Shown here in pieces: positions 46,860-58,049 of a DNA stretch of 64,000 bases. The notes beneath the pieces are model-generated. The model made no database searches and was not told the DNA's origin. It saw only the letters and a program-made list of their open reading frames with translations. How positions within the stretch are numbered: the stretch's first letter is position 1; every line of letters starts with the position of its first letter. The DNA is taken from positions 115,746,110 to 115,810,109 of the forward strand of contig OX235279.1 in the NCBI GenBank assembly GCA_944472155.2. The letters are read 5' to 3'. Source of the stretch: Trichobilharzia szidati. Its lineage: Eukaryota; Platyhelminthes; Trematoda; Strigeidida; Schistosomatidae. The position numbers were made by a program, and so were the translations under genes.

Positions 46860-49800
46860 GTCAGACATTTAATTTTTTTTAATTATTTCATAACTTAATC
46901 TATGCTTAGTTGTATCCACTTTTATCAGACAAAATGATTTTCTTTTTGACATCTAATATAAACAAAATAAGTAAGCTTCAGATAAGGAAGATTTTTATAA
47001 AATTCAAAAAGATACTATCTTTAACAGCTGCACACACGGTTGATTAATATTAATTGGTCTACGCGTTATGCCGAAAACGGTTTCTTTGTGAGACTGCTAC
47101 TAAACATAGTATCTTATCTTATTTGCATTATACGTGAAAAGTTACGTGAAAACAGAACTAAGGCGTTATGCAAAGATGTACAACAGTTTACAAAAGGATT
47201 TCTGAGAACTCAGTATTCATTAAGATAATGTCATATTTTAGTAGAAGCAAACTGAGAGTATAAATGGTGTTTTGTAAAGTTGTTTATAGCAGAAATGTGG
47301 AAAAGTGAGGTTAACTAGTGAACTTAAACTGTACAGAGATTTTGACGAAAGATGGAAAGCAAATCCCTACCGTTCAGGAATCCAACCAGGAAACTTCCAG
47401 CTTATTTAATTTAATCTGTCTCACATAGCTTTATCAGAGGAAATCACATAAGTAAGCGTATCTAGCTTATTAGAATCCAGACGGTAAAAAATGAGCAAGA
47501 CGTAGAAACGCCATATTTGTTGTAAATGAAATCATATTATTCCATCATAGAACTCACTACTGCACTTGTAAGATAGTTTCATAACCATCGACGTGGATTA
47601 TCCATAAAGTAGGCTGAGATTAAGCTGCTGTTTAAATTATGAGGAAACTTTGTTCACCAGTTCATAAAGTTTAGATATTCACTCATTGATAAAAAGAGGC
47701 TGAACGCTGCTATGTTGTCTAGTGCTTTGTGCTGTCAGACGGCTGTGAATCAAGTTTTTAATGTGGTCACCAAGTTGACAGAATCACCCCAGCGGTACAC
47801 CTTGAATTGATGTTGAATGGTTGGAGACAGCCAATAAGAACATTCACCACTGTGGATGAAACTGTTCCGACCGATAACGCCTTCTTTGGAGCACCAGAAT
47901 ATATATAGATATATGACCTAGTGCATTTCAAAAGCATATTCACTACTATATTAAAGAAACAGTTATACTCCCACCAGAAAGCGGATTATGTGTCTCAACA
48001 AGCAACTATCCCATTCATTTCAAGTTTATGAGTTCTGATTTACAGGCAGCACTATCAGTATATTTTGACTAAAATATTTGTCAGTTGTTATACAACTATC
48101 TCGTATAAATTCGTAGTAGTTTATTCTTATTAATTACATTAAGGAACAAAAATCCACAATCTTACTATATCATGCAAAAAAATTTATTTGATTTGTATAA
48201 TACTATAATATATCTGCAATTACTCACTGAGCTGCCTAATTTTCCAACCATCGATGTACATTTTATTCATTCTATTTCATATTGTTTCATTTAGCCACTT
48301 TTACCTTGGAATCGCAATCTGTACTTATGTTTATTTTCAAATGGGTTTCAACCTACAGCTGTGGATTTTTTTCGAAGAAAGTAGAGGAAAAGCATAGGGA
48401 ATTTTTACAGTGTGTTTTGGACAGAACAATATTACTTCAGATTACGTAATACAGATTATCAATATACTTGTAGATTCTATACAAGTAGTGAATACTTCTC
48501 AAAGGAACATACTGAGAATTCTGTACTATGTATGAGTTATGCGAACAAAAACTTAGTCTCAGTTAAATCAGCAGTGACAAATTGAAAACTATAAATCAGT
48601 ATTCTAAGTTGATCGTATTCCTATAAACTGGAACTACAGACATTGGGAACACAGTGCTGGAGTTTTAAAGATAGGAGAAAATCACACGGTTTTAACTATG
48701 AGTTCATTGCATAAATGACAATGATAGATGCATTCTGATCCACCTCAAAAAAGGTTGTCTGAAGGGGATGTCAGTTAAACCGACTTATCAAGAGATTGGT
48801 GACATTTGGAACCTTAACACTCAGCTCAACTTACTGTAATTGACTAGTGGTAACCTTGAAAATTAGAGAGTGACCCAGATCATACTGCAATAGTGAGCGT
48901 TTTCATCAACTAAGTTTATTTTCTAAAATCCAACTTATTTATGCATACCAGGTCAGTAGGTTTTACAAATCAACAACAGTAAGACCCATTTGAATGTCTG
49001 AAGTTAATTTTTTTAGTATAATGAATCGCAAGACTCGAACCAATATATGCAATTAACAGAATAATATTAAATGTCACAGAAAAGATTAAGCAACAAAGAC
49101 ATTTTCTTATGACAGCAATGAAATAACAGTCTGTCTGGAAAAGTACTGACTGATGCGTATCACAATATATCACATCCTACAATTTTTATATTTTCCAGTG
49201 ATTTTATCTGAATATTACCATAAGCTTTCATGTTGCCAGTGATAAAACAGCTTTAGGAATTCGTTTCAAATTCAATGCAAACGTCTCAATAAAACTGGAA
49301 ACTTTAATGTTGATGGCACCTCTCATTTTCTCATTTAGTACATTTTTTGAAACGTAGATCAGATAAAATTTTCACAACGTATTAGACTGAAGATTCATTC
49401 TCATCAGAAATAGTCGAAAAGTTATCTAAACAGTATCTAAAGAACTGATGCAGTCCTGACACAAGATCTAGAACTGAGAATTCAGATGAACAATGAGTTT
49501 CCTATCTTGGTGATCATTCTGCAAACTTTATTAATGGAATTCAGTTCGACAGAGTTTAAACAACATGACCCTGTTTGACCCAACCATCAATCCACGCAGA
49601 AACCAGGCCCTTCTCATCCACTTGCTTTGTTGCTATCAGTTAATTTCCTTGTGCAGAAGCTTTGGCTCTTTAAATTCTCTCACAACATTGCAGCATGTTA
49701 CCTCATTGACAAAATTTTATGATTTAATTCACACTAGATTCAGATCACAAGCATAAATTTCAATGGAGTATTTACAGCTAGTTTCTTTTGATAGAGTGCG

Positions 49801-50740
49801 AATAAACGTTAAGTATGAGTTGCAAATAAATATTTTGGTTTACAGAAATATGCGAGAACAGAACAATGACTTTCATGAAAGCTTATCACTTAACCAATTT
49901 GTCCATTGTAAACACAGAGAACGAATCAGTAACTAATTTTAGGTTTTAATTTTCCCCTTTTATTAGTGAAAGTTTGATATCATCGAATTTATTTTTGATA
50001 CTTCTAAGTGATTGAAAGAAAAAATAATATTTCAAAATCAATACTAGATGGAAATCGATACACATACAGCCTTGTATTCGAACAATCATGGAAGTGAAAT
50101 TTTCAGGGTGTTGAATGGGTAATCAGAGCTAAATGGATACATATTAATTTAGATGTTAAAGATTTAAACTGTAAAGTGAGTATTCCAACCAGTTGTATTT
50201 CTAATAAAGAGTTTTAATAATGAATGCATGGATGAGGTGACAGTAGTAATGCTTGACATTTCTTTCTGTATATGTCAAAATAAAGGATGCAAGTGAACTT
50301 TACAAGTGAATGTAAATGTTCCTTTCTCTTTTTTGATATTTCACTAGTCAAGCTTCGGAATAACACTTATGCAGAAGATGGAAAATCTTATATAATTTTC
50401 ATGACTACACCTTCAAATTTTGACTGATTTGTAAATATAAAGCAGAATCAAATCCACAGATAATGTTGAATATCTTCTCATAACGGTCAGCGTCACTGTC
50501 AGTAGTAAATTCGGAATTAAACGAGGTAGACTCATGCGCCTTAGAAATGTTTAGGTGACTTTATTATCAGAATTTGGTTGAATGCAGTAATCTGCAATGA
50601 AAGTTTTTCATATGACAAGGCAAGCACTTGCTATTTCATTTATGGTGATTAATACTCACGGGATATGTTCGTTACAACAAACATTTATTCATTTTCACGT
50701 GTTGGTTTGCAGGAATTTCATTGGTTACAAGGTTTCATTA
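46860..50740. other. no recognised feature
   Basis: A long AT-rich stretch. The segments around 47700-47880 and 48730-48890 are less AT-rich and may be old SINE-like repeats, but I could not match them to anything in the window. Confidence 0.3.
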
Positions 50741-50749
50741 TGATCTAAC

Positions 50750-51000
50750 ATCGGCCAGGGAACCATAGGAAACCTGGGAGTGTTGGACAGCTGTTTCGTC
50801 CTAGTTTGAGACTCTTCCGTATCGCACTGCATGAATATTGAAGTTCAGAATAGTGTAGTGTTGACTTGAGCGATTTGAAGAAGTGCAGCTAGTCTGGTTG
50901 TCGTCCGTGAAGCGGTCTCATACGACAACTGCAGGATCACATTCATATGACTTCAAAATTTATCTAAGTAAAAAAGACGTTTCAGGAAATTAAATCCGTC
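50750..51000 (-). mobile_element. hammerhead SINE-like element, minus strand
   Basis: Read on the minus strand this gives GGAAGAGTCTCAAACTAGGA, CGAAACAGCTGTCCAACACT and then CCCAGGTTTCCTATGGTTCC. The order matches the element at 6836 (CTGAAGA..., AGCTGTCCAGTACTCC, TTGGTTTTCC). A clear tRNA-like head is not visible at higher coordinates, so the 5' limit (51000) is uncertain. Confidence 0.6.
50781..50830 (-). ncRNA. hammerhead ribozyme relic
   Basis: On the minus strand: CGGAAGA (core CUGANGA with the uridine changed to G), stem II GTCT/GGAC with one G-U pair, GAAA intact, two-base-pair helix III with loop AGCT, and GTC at the cleavage site. Helix I is weak. The single core change makes activity unlikely. 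Confidence 0.6.
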
Positions 51001-51065
51001 AAAGTTCTGCTGTCCCATCTGTTTATCTGGTTTACATTTAGAAAGTTCTTATACTTGTATATTTT

Positions 51066-51160
51066 TCATTGCACACTAGTCAGTAACTGATGCAATGTGT
51101 CTAGTCCTATCTGAATTCTATCAGTCATGACTGATATATCCAATATTCAATGCAGTCCTA
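51066..51160 (+). repeat. dispersed repeat shared with 63736
   Basis: TTTCATTGCACACTAGTCAG, then ATGTGTCTAGTCCTA and ACTGTCAGTCA-like sequence (CTATCAGTCATGACTG here), align by eye with 63736-63830. It is a decayed, non-coding interspersed repeat of unknown class. Confidence 0.6.
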
Positions 51161-51239
51161 CAGGAGGCTTCCTGCCGATTGCCTCCAACCATCTAATAAC
51201 AACCTTTCTTATACTTGTTTTAAATCTTTGACTCTTCTC

Positions 51240-51436
51240 AGGTGTTAGTTGGCAGTTGGATCAAGAACGTGTGTATTTCTCTGTTTGGCACAGTCGATAG
51301 CGATTTGGAATCTGAAGCAATCGGTTGTAGGTTTCACCTGAAAAATCATCACTCACTGGGGGAGCAAGCATATCCGGATGAAGGGTTACAGGTAAGACGA
51401 AACTCACGTCCTAGATTATACCTCTAGCCACCACCA
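51240..51436 (+). mobile_element. Sm-alpha-like hammerhead SINE, decayed
   Basis: After a poorly kept head, the sequence AAATCATCACTCACTGGGGG leads to the hammerhead relic (about 51371-51418): CGGATGA for the CUGAUGA core, a lost stem II, GACGAAACTCACGTCCTAGA with GAAA (51399-51402) and GTC intact, then TCTAGCCACCACC. The order matches 36122. The 61-codon frame across it is chance. Confidence 0.65.
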
Positions 51437-51439
51437 AAC

Positions 51440-53395
51440 AAGCAGCTTCGAGTTGTATTCCTACTAATACTGAGATTTCCTTTATTGGGGTGCACACATA
51501 TAAATAAAAAAATCAGTTATCAAGCTGTATTACTAGGTTTTGTGTTGATGGTGTCACATTTTTGTTCCTACGTTTCTAAACACTTCGACTTCCAGCGTGA
51601 ATAAATGATGGACAATTTTGATACAAAATATATTGCATTGCAGGAATTTTAAGATAAATGTCAATATAAAGTTTGACAATAAACCTCGATCAGACTATAA
51701 ACAGCATTTTTAAGTTTACCCTTCTAATCATATTATATAGCAAGTGTGAACTTTGGTTGTAGTAGTGATGTTCTGCTTATTAATTCTCCGAGTATGTAAA
51801 CATGATTGCTTAAAAGCATAAACGTTCTCCCTGACATTAGCATACATTCCCAAGTATATGTTTCTCTGGAAATTTTAAATGATATTCAAAATGAAGTTAC
51901 AATATATGTTTATACTTGGAATTTCTAGTCAACTTTTCTAGAGTGAATCGGTACGCCTCATTTAGGTATGTGGAATGCATAGGAAATGACCTCAATACGA
52001 CTGATATGTTTTGGACCGCAATAACTGGTGGTGGATTGAAAGACGCACGTCATGTTACATTTGACATTTTTATCACAAGGTTTCTGTTATAGCAGATTAG
52101 TTAGTCCACTGCTGTTAAAATTGAAGTGTGCTGTGTTTGAATCATAGCGAGAACATCCCCTACACTAAGCTGCCTGCACTTTCAGTAGATAATTCTCACT
52201 TTGATCACAAAACAAGCCCTGCAACAAAGTCTCACTCTACGCTATGAGTATTAGTAATGGAAACTAGAGAAGACTAATTTTTTAAAATTTGTTTACATAC
52301 TTCCACTTCGTTCAAGTAACTGCAAATCTAAAGTTCCTATTGTAGCTTGCATGTTCAGTCTTTTCAACAATGACATAAACAAAACAAAAACAACATTGAA
52401 TTAGTATCATTTTCGCTGTGTATGACAGCATTAGTTAACTTCACTTCAGGCTGGACAGAGTTGAAATTTGATGATGTATGAATGGTTGTTATTTGTTTAT
52501 TCTAAACTTTTCGGATCCTGATTTTTAACTTTTGTTTTTCTTCTACCCGATATTACTCACTTGTTGAAAAAAATTGTCAGGTATGAAATGTCAGAGGATA
52601 ATTTGACGTGCTGATCGATTGCTGCTTTACACAAGGGATTAGTTGTTTTTCACTGAGAGAACGAAACACTGAAAATTTTCTTCTAACAGTTAAACTCCTT
52701 TTAACAGTGGTGTTTGTAAACATGTATGTATGGGATAAACAAAGATCTATTGATTTTCATCGAAGTTCATTGCCTGTTCTAGTAGAACATGGAATATTTC
52801 AGCTGTTAGTATAGAATATACTGACAGGACTCTGTTCTTTAGTCTTACCAGTTTGTGAGGTTGGTGTATTGAAGTTTTCTTCTTGGGCTACGTGGAGCGA
52901 ATGACGTCTTCCATGGAAAATATATTCTTTTTGAAGGATAGTTTTACATTAACGGAGTTCACACTGTGAGGACTATATTCGCTTTCAAAAATAAATAGCT
53001 GAGTAGACGTTGATTACACATATGTTTTGAAGCATCTCTATGTTAACACTGGTTTTTTTATGAAGGAAGATTTTGCCTAAAGGAAAATCCACTCAAAATA
53101 CAACCTTCAACAAATTCGAATGACAATGAAATCATTTTGCAACCGTAATGTGTAATTCCGCCACTGGGTAGGAAGAAGACAAACTGGTTGGAAAAAATCC
53201 AAAAATTAATTTGAAAATTAGTTGCGTATGTATTCCACCTTATATCACAGGATAAAGTGTAACTATAAGACTTTTTCCCTAAAAGATGGATGTGTGTGAG
53301 AAAACATAGGAACATTATGCTGTAGGAAAATTCCAAATTGCGTGTGAACTCATTTTTGTAACCAGCTTCCGTAATTTTTTACAGATTTCAGTAGG
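51440..53395. other. no recognised feature
   Basis: AT-rich. The minus frame at 53058-53336 shows no recognisable motif. A tRNA-like box at about 52135-52150 is too degenerate to call. Confidence 0.35.
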
Positions 53396-53401
53396 CTGCG
53401 G

Positions 53402-53606
53402 TTTTTTTATTTCCTCCACATTCCCAGTGGAACATAGGGCTTCAAGCTAAGGATTTGAAGTTTCGTTATCAGTGGTATTTATTTTCATGAAATGTTGTTG
53501 CTAGCCTCATGCCTTACCTTCCCTCTTTACAAGTCTTATTACTGGCTTAGTGTCGGTTTGGGATCGAACCAGCTGTGTGGTTGGCAAGCATTCTACCGCA
53601 ATGCGG
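53402..53606 (-). mobile_element. tRNA-headed SINE, minus strand
   Basis: Read on the minus strand: head with ATTGCGGTAGAATGCTTGCC and box B-like GGTTCGATCCC, then TAAGACTTGTAAAGAGGGAA, GCATGAGGCTAGCAACAACA and the tail AGCTTGAAGCCCTATGTTCC followed by ACTGGGAATGTGGAGG. It is the same family as 660, 6312 and 54147, and lies in inverted orientation about 540 bp from the copy at 54147. Confidence 0.85.
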
Positions 53607-53880
53607 AGGTAATTCGTACTTTTTCTCTTATGTCAGTGTGTACGTGAAATATCCAAACTACCTTTCTTGTTTTATGGTTTGTGAGTACTTTGTAAACAAC
53701 TTCACGCTTTCTCTGTCTAATATAGTGGTTCTGACTCTGATGTCTGACGGCATTGGATTCACTAGCTTTCTGCTTTGACTTAAGATATCATGCACTGGCT
53801 AAATTCAAAAATTTCACCAAGGCAAGAGAGAACATGTTTGCCGGATAAAAAACTGATGTTTTCTTCATTTCACGGCTTTT

Positions 53881-55015
53881 ATCTAGTTCTAAAAGCCCAA
53901 AAAATCACAAAGACTGTTATAAATGCAGAAATATCAGACAAACTTTAAAACTTGTTTCAACTTAGTTGGCATATTTGTGGAACAAGAGATATGAATACAA
54001 GACCGTCATATTATTATTAATTGGTCATTACTGTTACCTATACACTGTGTGAAGGAACGCTCGATAGCAGGAGGCAGGAGTGAATGAAATAAGGTAAAGT
54101 GACTATGTGGACAAGTGATTAAACTGGAAGATTAACAGAGGGAGATTGCGTCAGTGGCACAGCGGTTAGGACGCTCGCCGACCATGCACATGGTACGGGG
54201 TTCGATCTCCGGCCGTTGCACTGCTTTACTTCGCCAAGCTAGAAATAAAGCTGGTAAAGAGGAAAGGTTGGGCATGAGGCTAGCGACTCCATCTTGTTAA
54301 AATAAACACTGCTATAGAAAAATCAACCCTCTAGCTTGAAGCCCTATGTTCCACTGAGAGCGTAAAGGATTAAAAAATAATAATAAAATAATCACATTAT
54401 CTCTCCTTTTAAAGAGATCATTTTGAAATTGCTTGGTAGCAATGGATTCTGCAAAGCGAATTCAACAGGGTTTCCACGGTAAATTGAATAATCGAAGGAA
54501 TCCACTGATTTCCAAAGTGTGCCATATGTAAGTGGCATTTAAACTTGAGAATACTTTCTTGTTTTTCACAAAAAGACTGTTCAGAACACGCTGAGAAAAA
54601 TTAATCGATGCTAATCTCTGTCCTTCCTATATACTTGCCAATGCAAGTGCATATGAACTGGTAGATGCAGTTAAAGTTGACACAAGCAGGATATTTATCT
54701 ACTTCTGAGCATTTCATGTCATAAAGGTAAATCAATCGGGCAGCAGAAAATTTCCTTTTCAATGCTCCATTGATTCTTTTGCTGTTTCGTCCCCATTGTC
54801 TGCCATGAAAATGAAGACTAGTTTCTTCACAACGTTGCAGTCTTCAATCTGGAACTGATGTATGAATGAACTCTAGTTACTAGATTAATAACTATCTTGT
54901 AATAATATCTCTTGTTCCACAAATATGCCATCTAAGTTGAAACAGTTTTTAAAGTATGTTCAATATTTTTGCATTTATAACAACCTTTGTCATTTTTAGG
55001 CTGTTAGGATTAGAT
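53881..55015 (-). mobile_element. Penelope-like element with inverted arms, SINE nested inside
   Basis: The arms 53881-54002 and 54894-55015 are inverted copies, sharing TGGCATATTTGTGGAACAAG and TTATAAATGCA. Between them, on the minus strand at about 54775-54600, a PLE protein end is readable: KRKFSAARLIYLYDMK, then FNCIYQFICTCIGKYIGRTE. This is the GIY-YIG endonuclease signature (C.Y.F.C.C...YIGRTE). The catalytic arginine is present; the rest of the domain is decayed. A SINE (54147-54391, plus) is inserted between the endonuclease remnant and the left arm. No reverse transcriptase is present, so the element is truncated. Confidence 0.75.
54147..54391 (+). mobile_element. tRNA-headed SINE nested in a PLE
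   Basis: Full-length copy. The head has box A-like GTGGCACAGCGGTTAGGACG and box B-like GGGTTCGATCTCC; the body has AGCTGGTAAAGAGGAAAGGT; the tail reads AGCTTGAAGCCCTATGTTCC then ACTGAGAGCGTAAAGGATTA, with an (AAT)-rich end. It is surrounded on both sides by the PLE at 53881-55015, so it inserted later than the PLE. Confidence 0.88.
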
Positions 55016-55532
55016 GAAAAACCATGTATTGAAAAAAAACATTAGCTCCTTTCATTTAGCAATCATCTTTGCATTCATTTTATTTACTAAGACGTAGGCA
55101 ATAAAATGTTGGACAACGTCATAGCTGTATTTTTATTCCCAACCAAAATAAATCAATAAAAAAGTTATTTTGTATTTCCCAATGAATGAAAAATAAAACG
55201 ATATTGAGTTTACTGACGTTTCGTTATTTAATGCTAATTAATAGCTTCATCAAAGTATTATTAAAACAGAATTTACAAAATCTCAACCTATACATAACAA
55301 CCTAATCATCGTGCCTCAGCATGAGGCAATTTTACGTCGGTGGGTTGGCCAATTGGTAAAGATAAAACAACGAGGCATTGCTTGTTGGATTTGATAAGTG
55401 TATGAAATTATAAAAGCAACGTGTGTTTACATAGTGAAATTGCTTGCCACATTCGTGTTGATTTTGTCATTTCATAAGGGATGCAGGGGTGTTGCAAACG
55501 GGTCAAATTCTGTTTAAGTCCACCATTCCTAT

Positions 55533-56021
55533 TCAGACAATTTGGATTCCATTCGATATGAAAGGCTTCTGATGATATGAGACGATCTTTGTGATTCTGA
55601 AATACTTTTTCTGGATGACGATTTCAATATTGTCAAAATCAAATTTGTGGCCATATTCTATAGCATGTAGATCTATGGCTGATGATGTTTCAAGCTTTTC
55701 TAGTTCAACTGGAATTCTCGGTAGTCGAACAGATGCTCTACTATATTCAGTTTTTCTGATTTCGGTTTCTCGTGATGTTTGTCCGATATATATTGCATAG
55801 CATTCTAAGCATTTCGTTTTGTAGACACAATTAGATAGAGAATTCTTAGGAATTCGGTCTCTTTTATGGACAAGGTTGTTTCGCGGTGTATTTGATGTTT
55901 CGAAGAAAACTCTGATTTTGTGCTTATTGAGTACTATTCTGATGTCATCTGACGTCTCTGATCTATATGGAAGGACAAAATCAACACGAATGTGGCAAGC
56001 AATTTCACTATGTAAAAACAC
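55533..56021 (-). pseudogene. PLE GIY-YIG endonuclease fragment, 162 codons open
   Basis: This is the longest open frame in the window. It begins inside the right inverted arm with a GTG codon, so it has no true start. Residues 9-20 CHIRVDFVLPYR, residues 22-40 a linker typical of the PLE region before the endonuclease, then CVYKTKCLEC (65-74) and YIGQTSRET (78-86), the two halves of the GIY-YIG signature with a CxxC-like pair. The later stretch VELEKLETSSAIDLHAIEY and GHKFDFDN (125-131) fits the PLE C-terminal region. The EH pair usual after the signature is replaced (TEY), so activity is doubtful. GIY-YIG nucleases nick the target for priming by the PLE reverse transcriptase, which is not encoded here. 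Confidence 0.85.
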
Positions 56022-56215
56022 GTTGCTTTTATAATTTCATACACTTATCAAATCCAACAAGCAATACCTGGTTTTGTTATCTTTACCGATTGGCCAACTC
56101 GACAACGCAAAAATGACCCTATGCTGAGGCACGATGATTAGGTTATCATATGAAGGTTGAGATTTTGTAAATTCTGTTTTAATAATACTTTGATGAAGCT
56201 ATTAATTAGCATTAA

Positions 56216-56234
56216 ATAGCGAAACGTCAGTAAA
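56216..56234 (+). ncRNA. 3' half of a hammerhead-like motif (starts near 56192)
   Basis: The full run is about 56190-56234: TTTGATGA, stem II GCTATT/AATAGC around a 10-base loop, GAAAC and GTCAGT. The inverted partner is at about 55211-55257. The core has T where C is expected in CUGAUGA. Hammerheads of this minimal kind are known in PLE terminal repeats. Confidence 0.5.
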
Positions 56235-56244
56235 AACAATATGG

Positions 56245-56358
56245 TTTTGTTTTAATTGATTGGGAAATACAAAAACCTTTATTATAATGCATATGATACA
56301 CCCACTGCCCAAATTTGTTTCAAACTGTTAAAAATGAACGTGATTTGGACATATATAT
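56245..56358 (+). repeat. direct repeat, copy 1
   Basis: It shares TTGATTGGGAAATACAAAAA, TATTATAATG, CACCCACTGCCCAAATTT and CTGTTAAAAATGAAC with 57930-58046. The first part overlaps the outer end of the PLE right arm. Confidence 0.75.
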
Positions 56359-56490
56359 ATCAAACCCAGTGCTTAGCTATCATAGGTACGAAACGGAGAT
56401 TCATTCATAAACTTTTATGCATAAATGTAGTCAAAATATTGATAATAAACCAAGAATCCCATTAGAGGTTCATACTGGTGTTGAAGCTTT

Positions 56491-57127
56491 TAATAATAAT
56501 AAGAAGAAGAATCACTTTATTTTACAACAATAAAAATTTACAGCATAGAATTTTCAGCGTTTCTTTTACATATTGCAATGGTTTAGCTCTGTTTATAATT
56601 ATATAAATGTATAAAATGTTAAAATAATTATAGTTAATAAGAAAAAATAAAAACCCCAACAAAATCACACCAATTGCTAGGTCCTAGTAATAATAAATAA
56701 ATAATACAACAAATAACACTTGCAATAATGTGCATCATTACATTTTATAGTTTAGTTGATGATTTAAAAGTTGTAAAAGTTCTTTTCTGATATTTGTCTC
56801 TTCACACAATAATCGTGCGAAATATGGTACAGTCGAATTTTTATATTTTCTAGTACGCGCATAAATGTTTATGAAATTTCATGTGGTCTTACCCGAAGAG
56901 ATACAAGGAAACAATTGTGAATGAAGAGGATGTTCACCATCAGACAAGATAACTTTAGCTAAGTGTTTACAAGAATTCATATGCCTATTGACAACAGTGT
57001 CGCTTAGTTGAGTCAAAGGAATAGCACTGACCCTACTTACAGCCTTCAATGTTCTTCGTAGTATTATATGGTCTTTCTTGAGTAGCCCAGGGAAGAATAA
57101 TGGAGAACAATAAAGAATGATGGGCAG
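56491..57127 (-). mobile_element. CR1-clade LINE 3' end
   Basis: On the minus strand one frame, broken by a single stop, reads LFFPGLLKKDHIILRRTLK, then AVSRVSAIPLTQLSD, CKHLAKVILSDGEHPLHSQ, LFPCISSGKTT, a stop, then RKYKNSTVPYFARLLCEE and ends LNHQLNYKM. The segment with HPL, then R.YKNS..P...RLL close to the C-terminus is characteristic of CR1-clade non-LTR retrotransposons (such as SR1-type elements in schistosomes). A 3' region of about 250 bp follows and ends GTAAAATAAAGTGATTC, then CTTCTTATTATTATT. The 5' end is truncated near 57127. No clear target duplication was found. Confidence 0.82.
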
Positions 57128-57129
57128 AA

Positions 57130-57925
57130 CACATGAATTAGATTTGCAACTATTTATTAAAACAGTAACTGATAAATAATTAGTGTAATAATAATCTCTA
57201 ACATCTTAGCAGATTAGTGAATAGGATAAACTATCACGAACCAAAGTAATTTTCAGGTATCTAAGAAAAAAAACTATTATTAAGCATCAGAAAGTTTCAG
57301 TCTTCATCAGTATTGCTAACAACTGAGCCTAGTGACCACATTACACTATGGTGCATTCATGACAATAATTTGTATGTACCATGGAGTACAGCGTCTTCTG
57401 CGAACATTTTGAACAAATTAGAGATACATAAATTTACTGACAAGTGGAATGTAAAAATTCTGATTTGATTAGGAAAGTATAAAATGTAAAGAAAAAAGCT
57501 GAATGGAAATGTGACAGAAAGCAGAACACAAATAGTCTGTAAGAATTTGATTTTCAATGTTAGGTTACCAAAACTGTCTGTAATTTGACGACTAGTAAAT
57601 AATTTTGTACCAGTAAACTTTCTGTTCTCAGTTATATTTCAAACAACCAACAAACCTTAGTCAGTATTTATTGCGAAACAGCTTTCGTCATCGTTTCTTT
57701 TACAGGGGTTTCTGAATTCAATATAGTTATTCGTGAATTCTTAGTCCTGTCAGTTTGACGGTGACAGAATTTTCATAAAACCTCTCTCTCTTACGAGTTA
57801 AGTGATGCTGCGGTTTAGTGAGTGCAGATTTAGAATAAAGCAGTTCACCTTTTAAGAGACACTCAACATATGTGAAGCTAATAAGTTGGATGTGTAATAC
57901 GGTGAAATAAAATTGTTTATTGGAT
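57130..57925. other. no recognised feature
   Basis: AT-rich sequence between the CR1 end and the second direct repeat; nothing supported. Confidence 0.3.
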
Positions 57926-57929
57926 GTTG

Positions 57930-58046
57930 TTTTAATTGTTTTTAATTGATTGGGAAATACAAAAAACCTTTATTATAATGAATATCATACACCCACTGCC
58001 CAAATTTTTTCACACTGTTAAAAATGAACCTGGTTTGGACTTATAT
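57930..58046 (+). repeat. direct repeat, copy 2
   Basis: This is the second copy of 56245-56358, about 1.68 kb away in the same orientation, with a few substitutions and one or two small indels. It continues into TTAAATAAATCAATAAA, which resembles the outer part of the left arm of the 55 kb PLE in inverse orientation. Confidence 0.75.
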
Positions 58047-58049
58047 TAA

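Larger units (their letters stand above)
55160..56275 (-). mobile_element. Penelope-like element with ~310-bp inverted arms
   Basis: The left arm (55160-55475) and right arm (55966-56275) are inverted copies with high similarity over most of their length (shared CGAATGTGGCAAGCAATTTC, AACAGAATTTACAAAATCTC and others). Between them, on the minus strand, lies the PLE endonuclease frame 56021-55533. The right arm ends with a hammerhead-like run: TTTGATGAAGCTATTAATTA, then GCATTAAATAGCGAAACGTC. GCTATT pairs with AATAGC as stem II, followed by GAAAC and GTC. The reverse transcriptase is missing. The arms include part of the coding region, so the same peptide (CHIRVDFVLP) is encoded at one end and, inverted, at the other. 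Confidence 0.85.

Noticed and set aside
49565..49756. Plus-strand frame starting with ATG, less AT-rich than its surroundings
   Set aside because: No recognisable domain, splice boundary or repeat match; not enough to call a gene.
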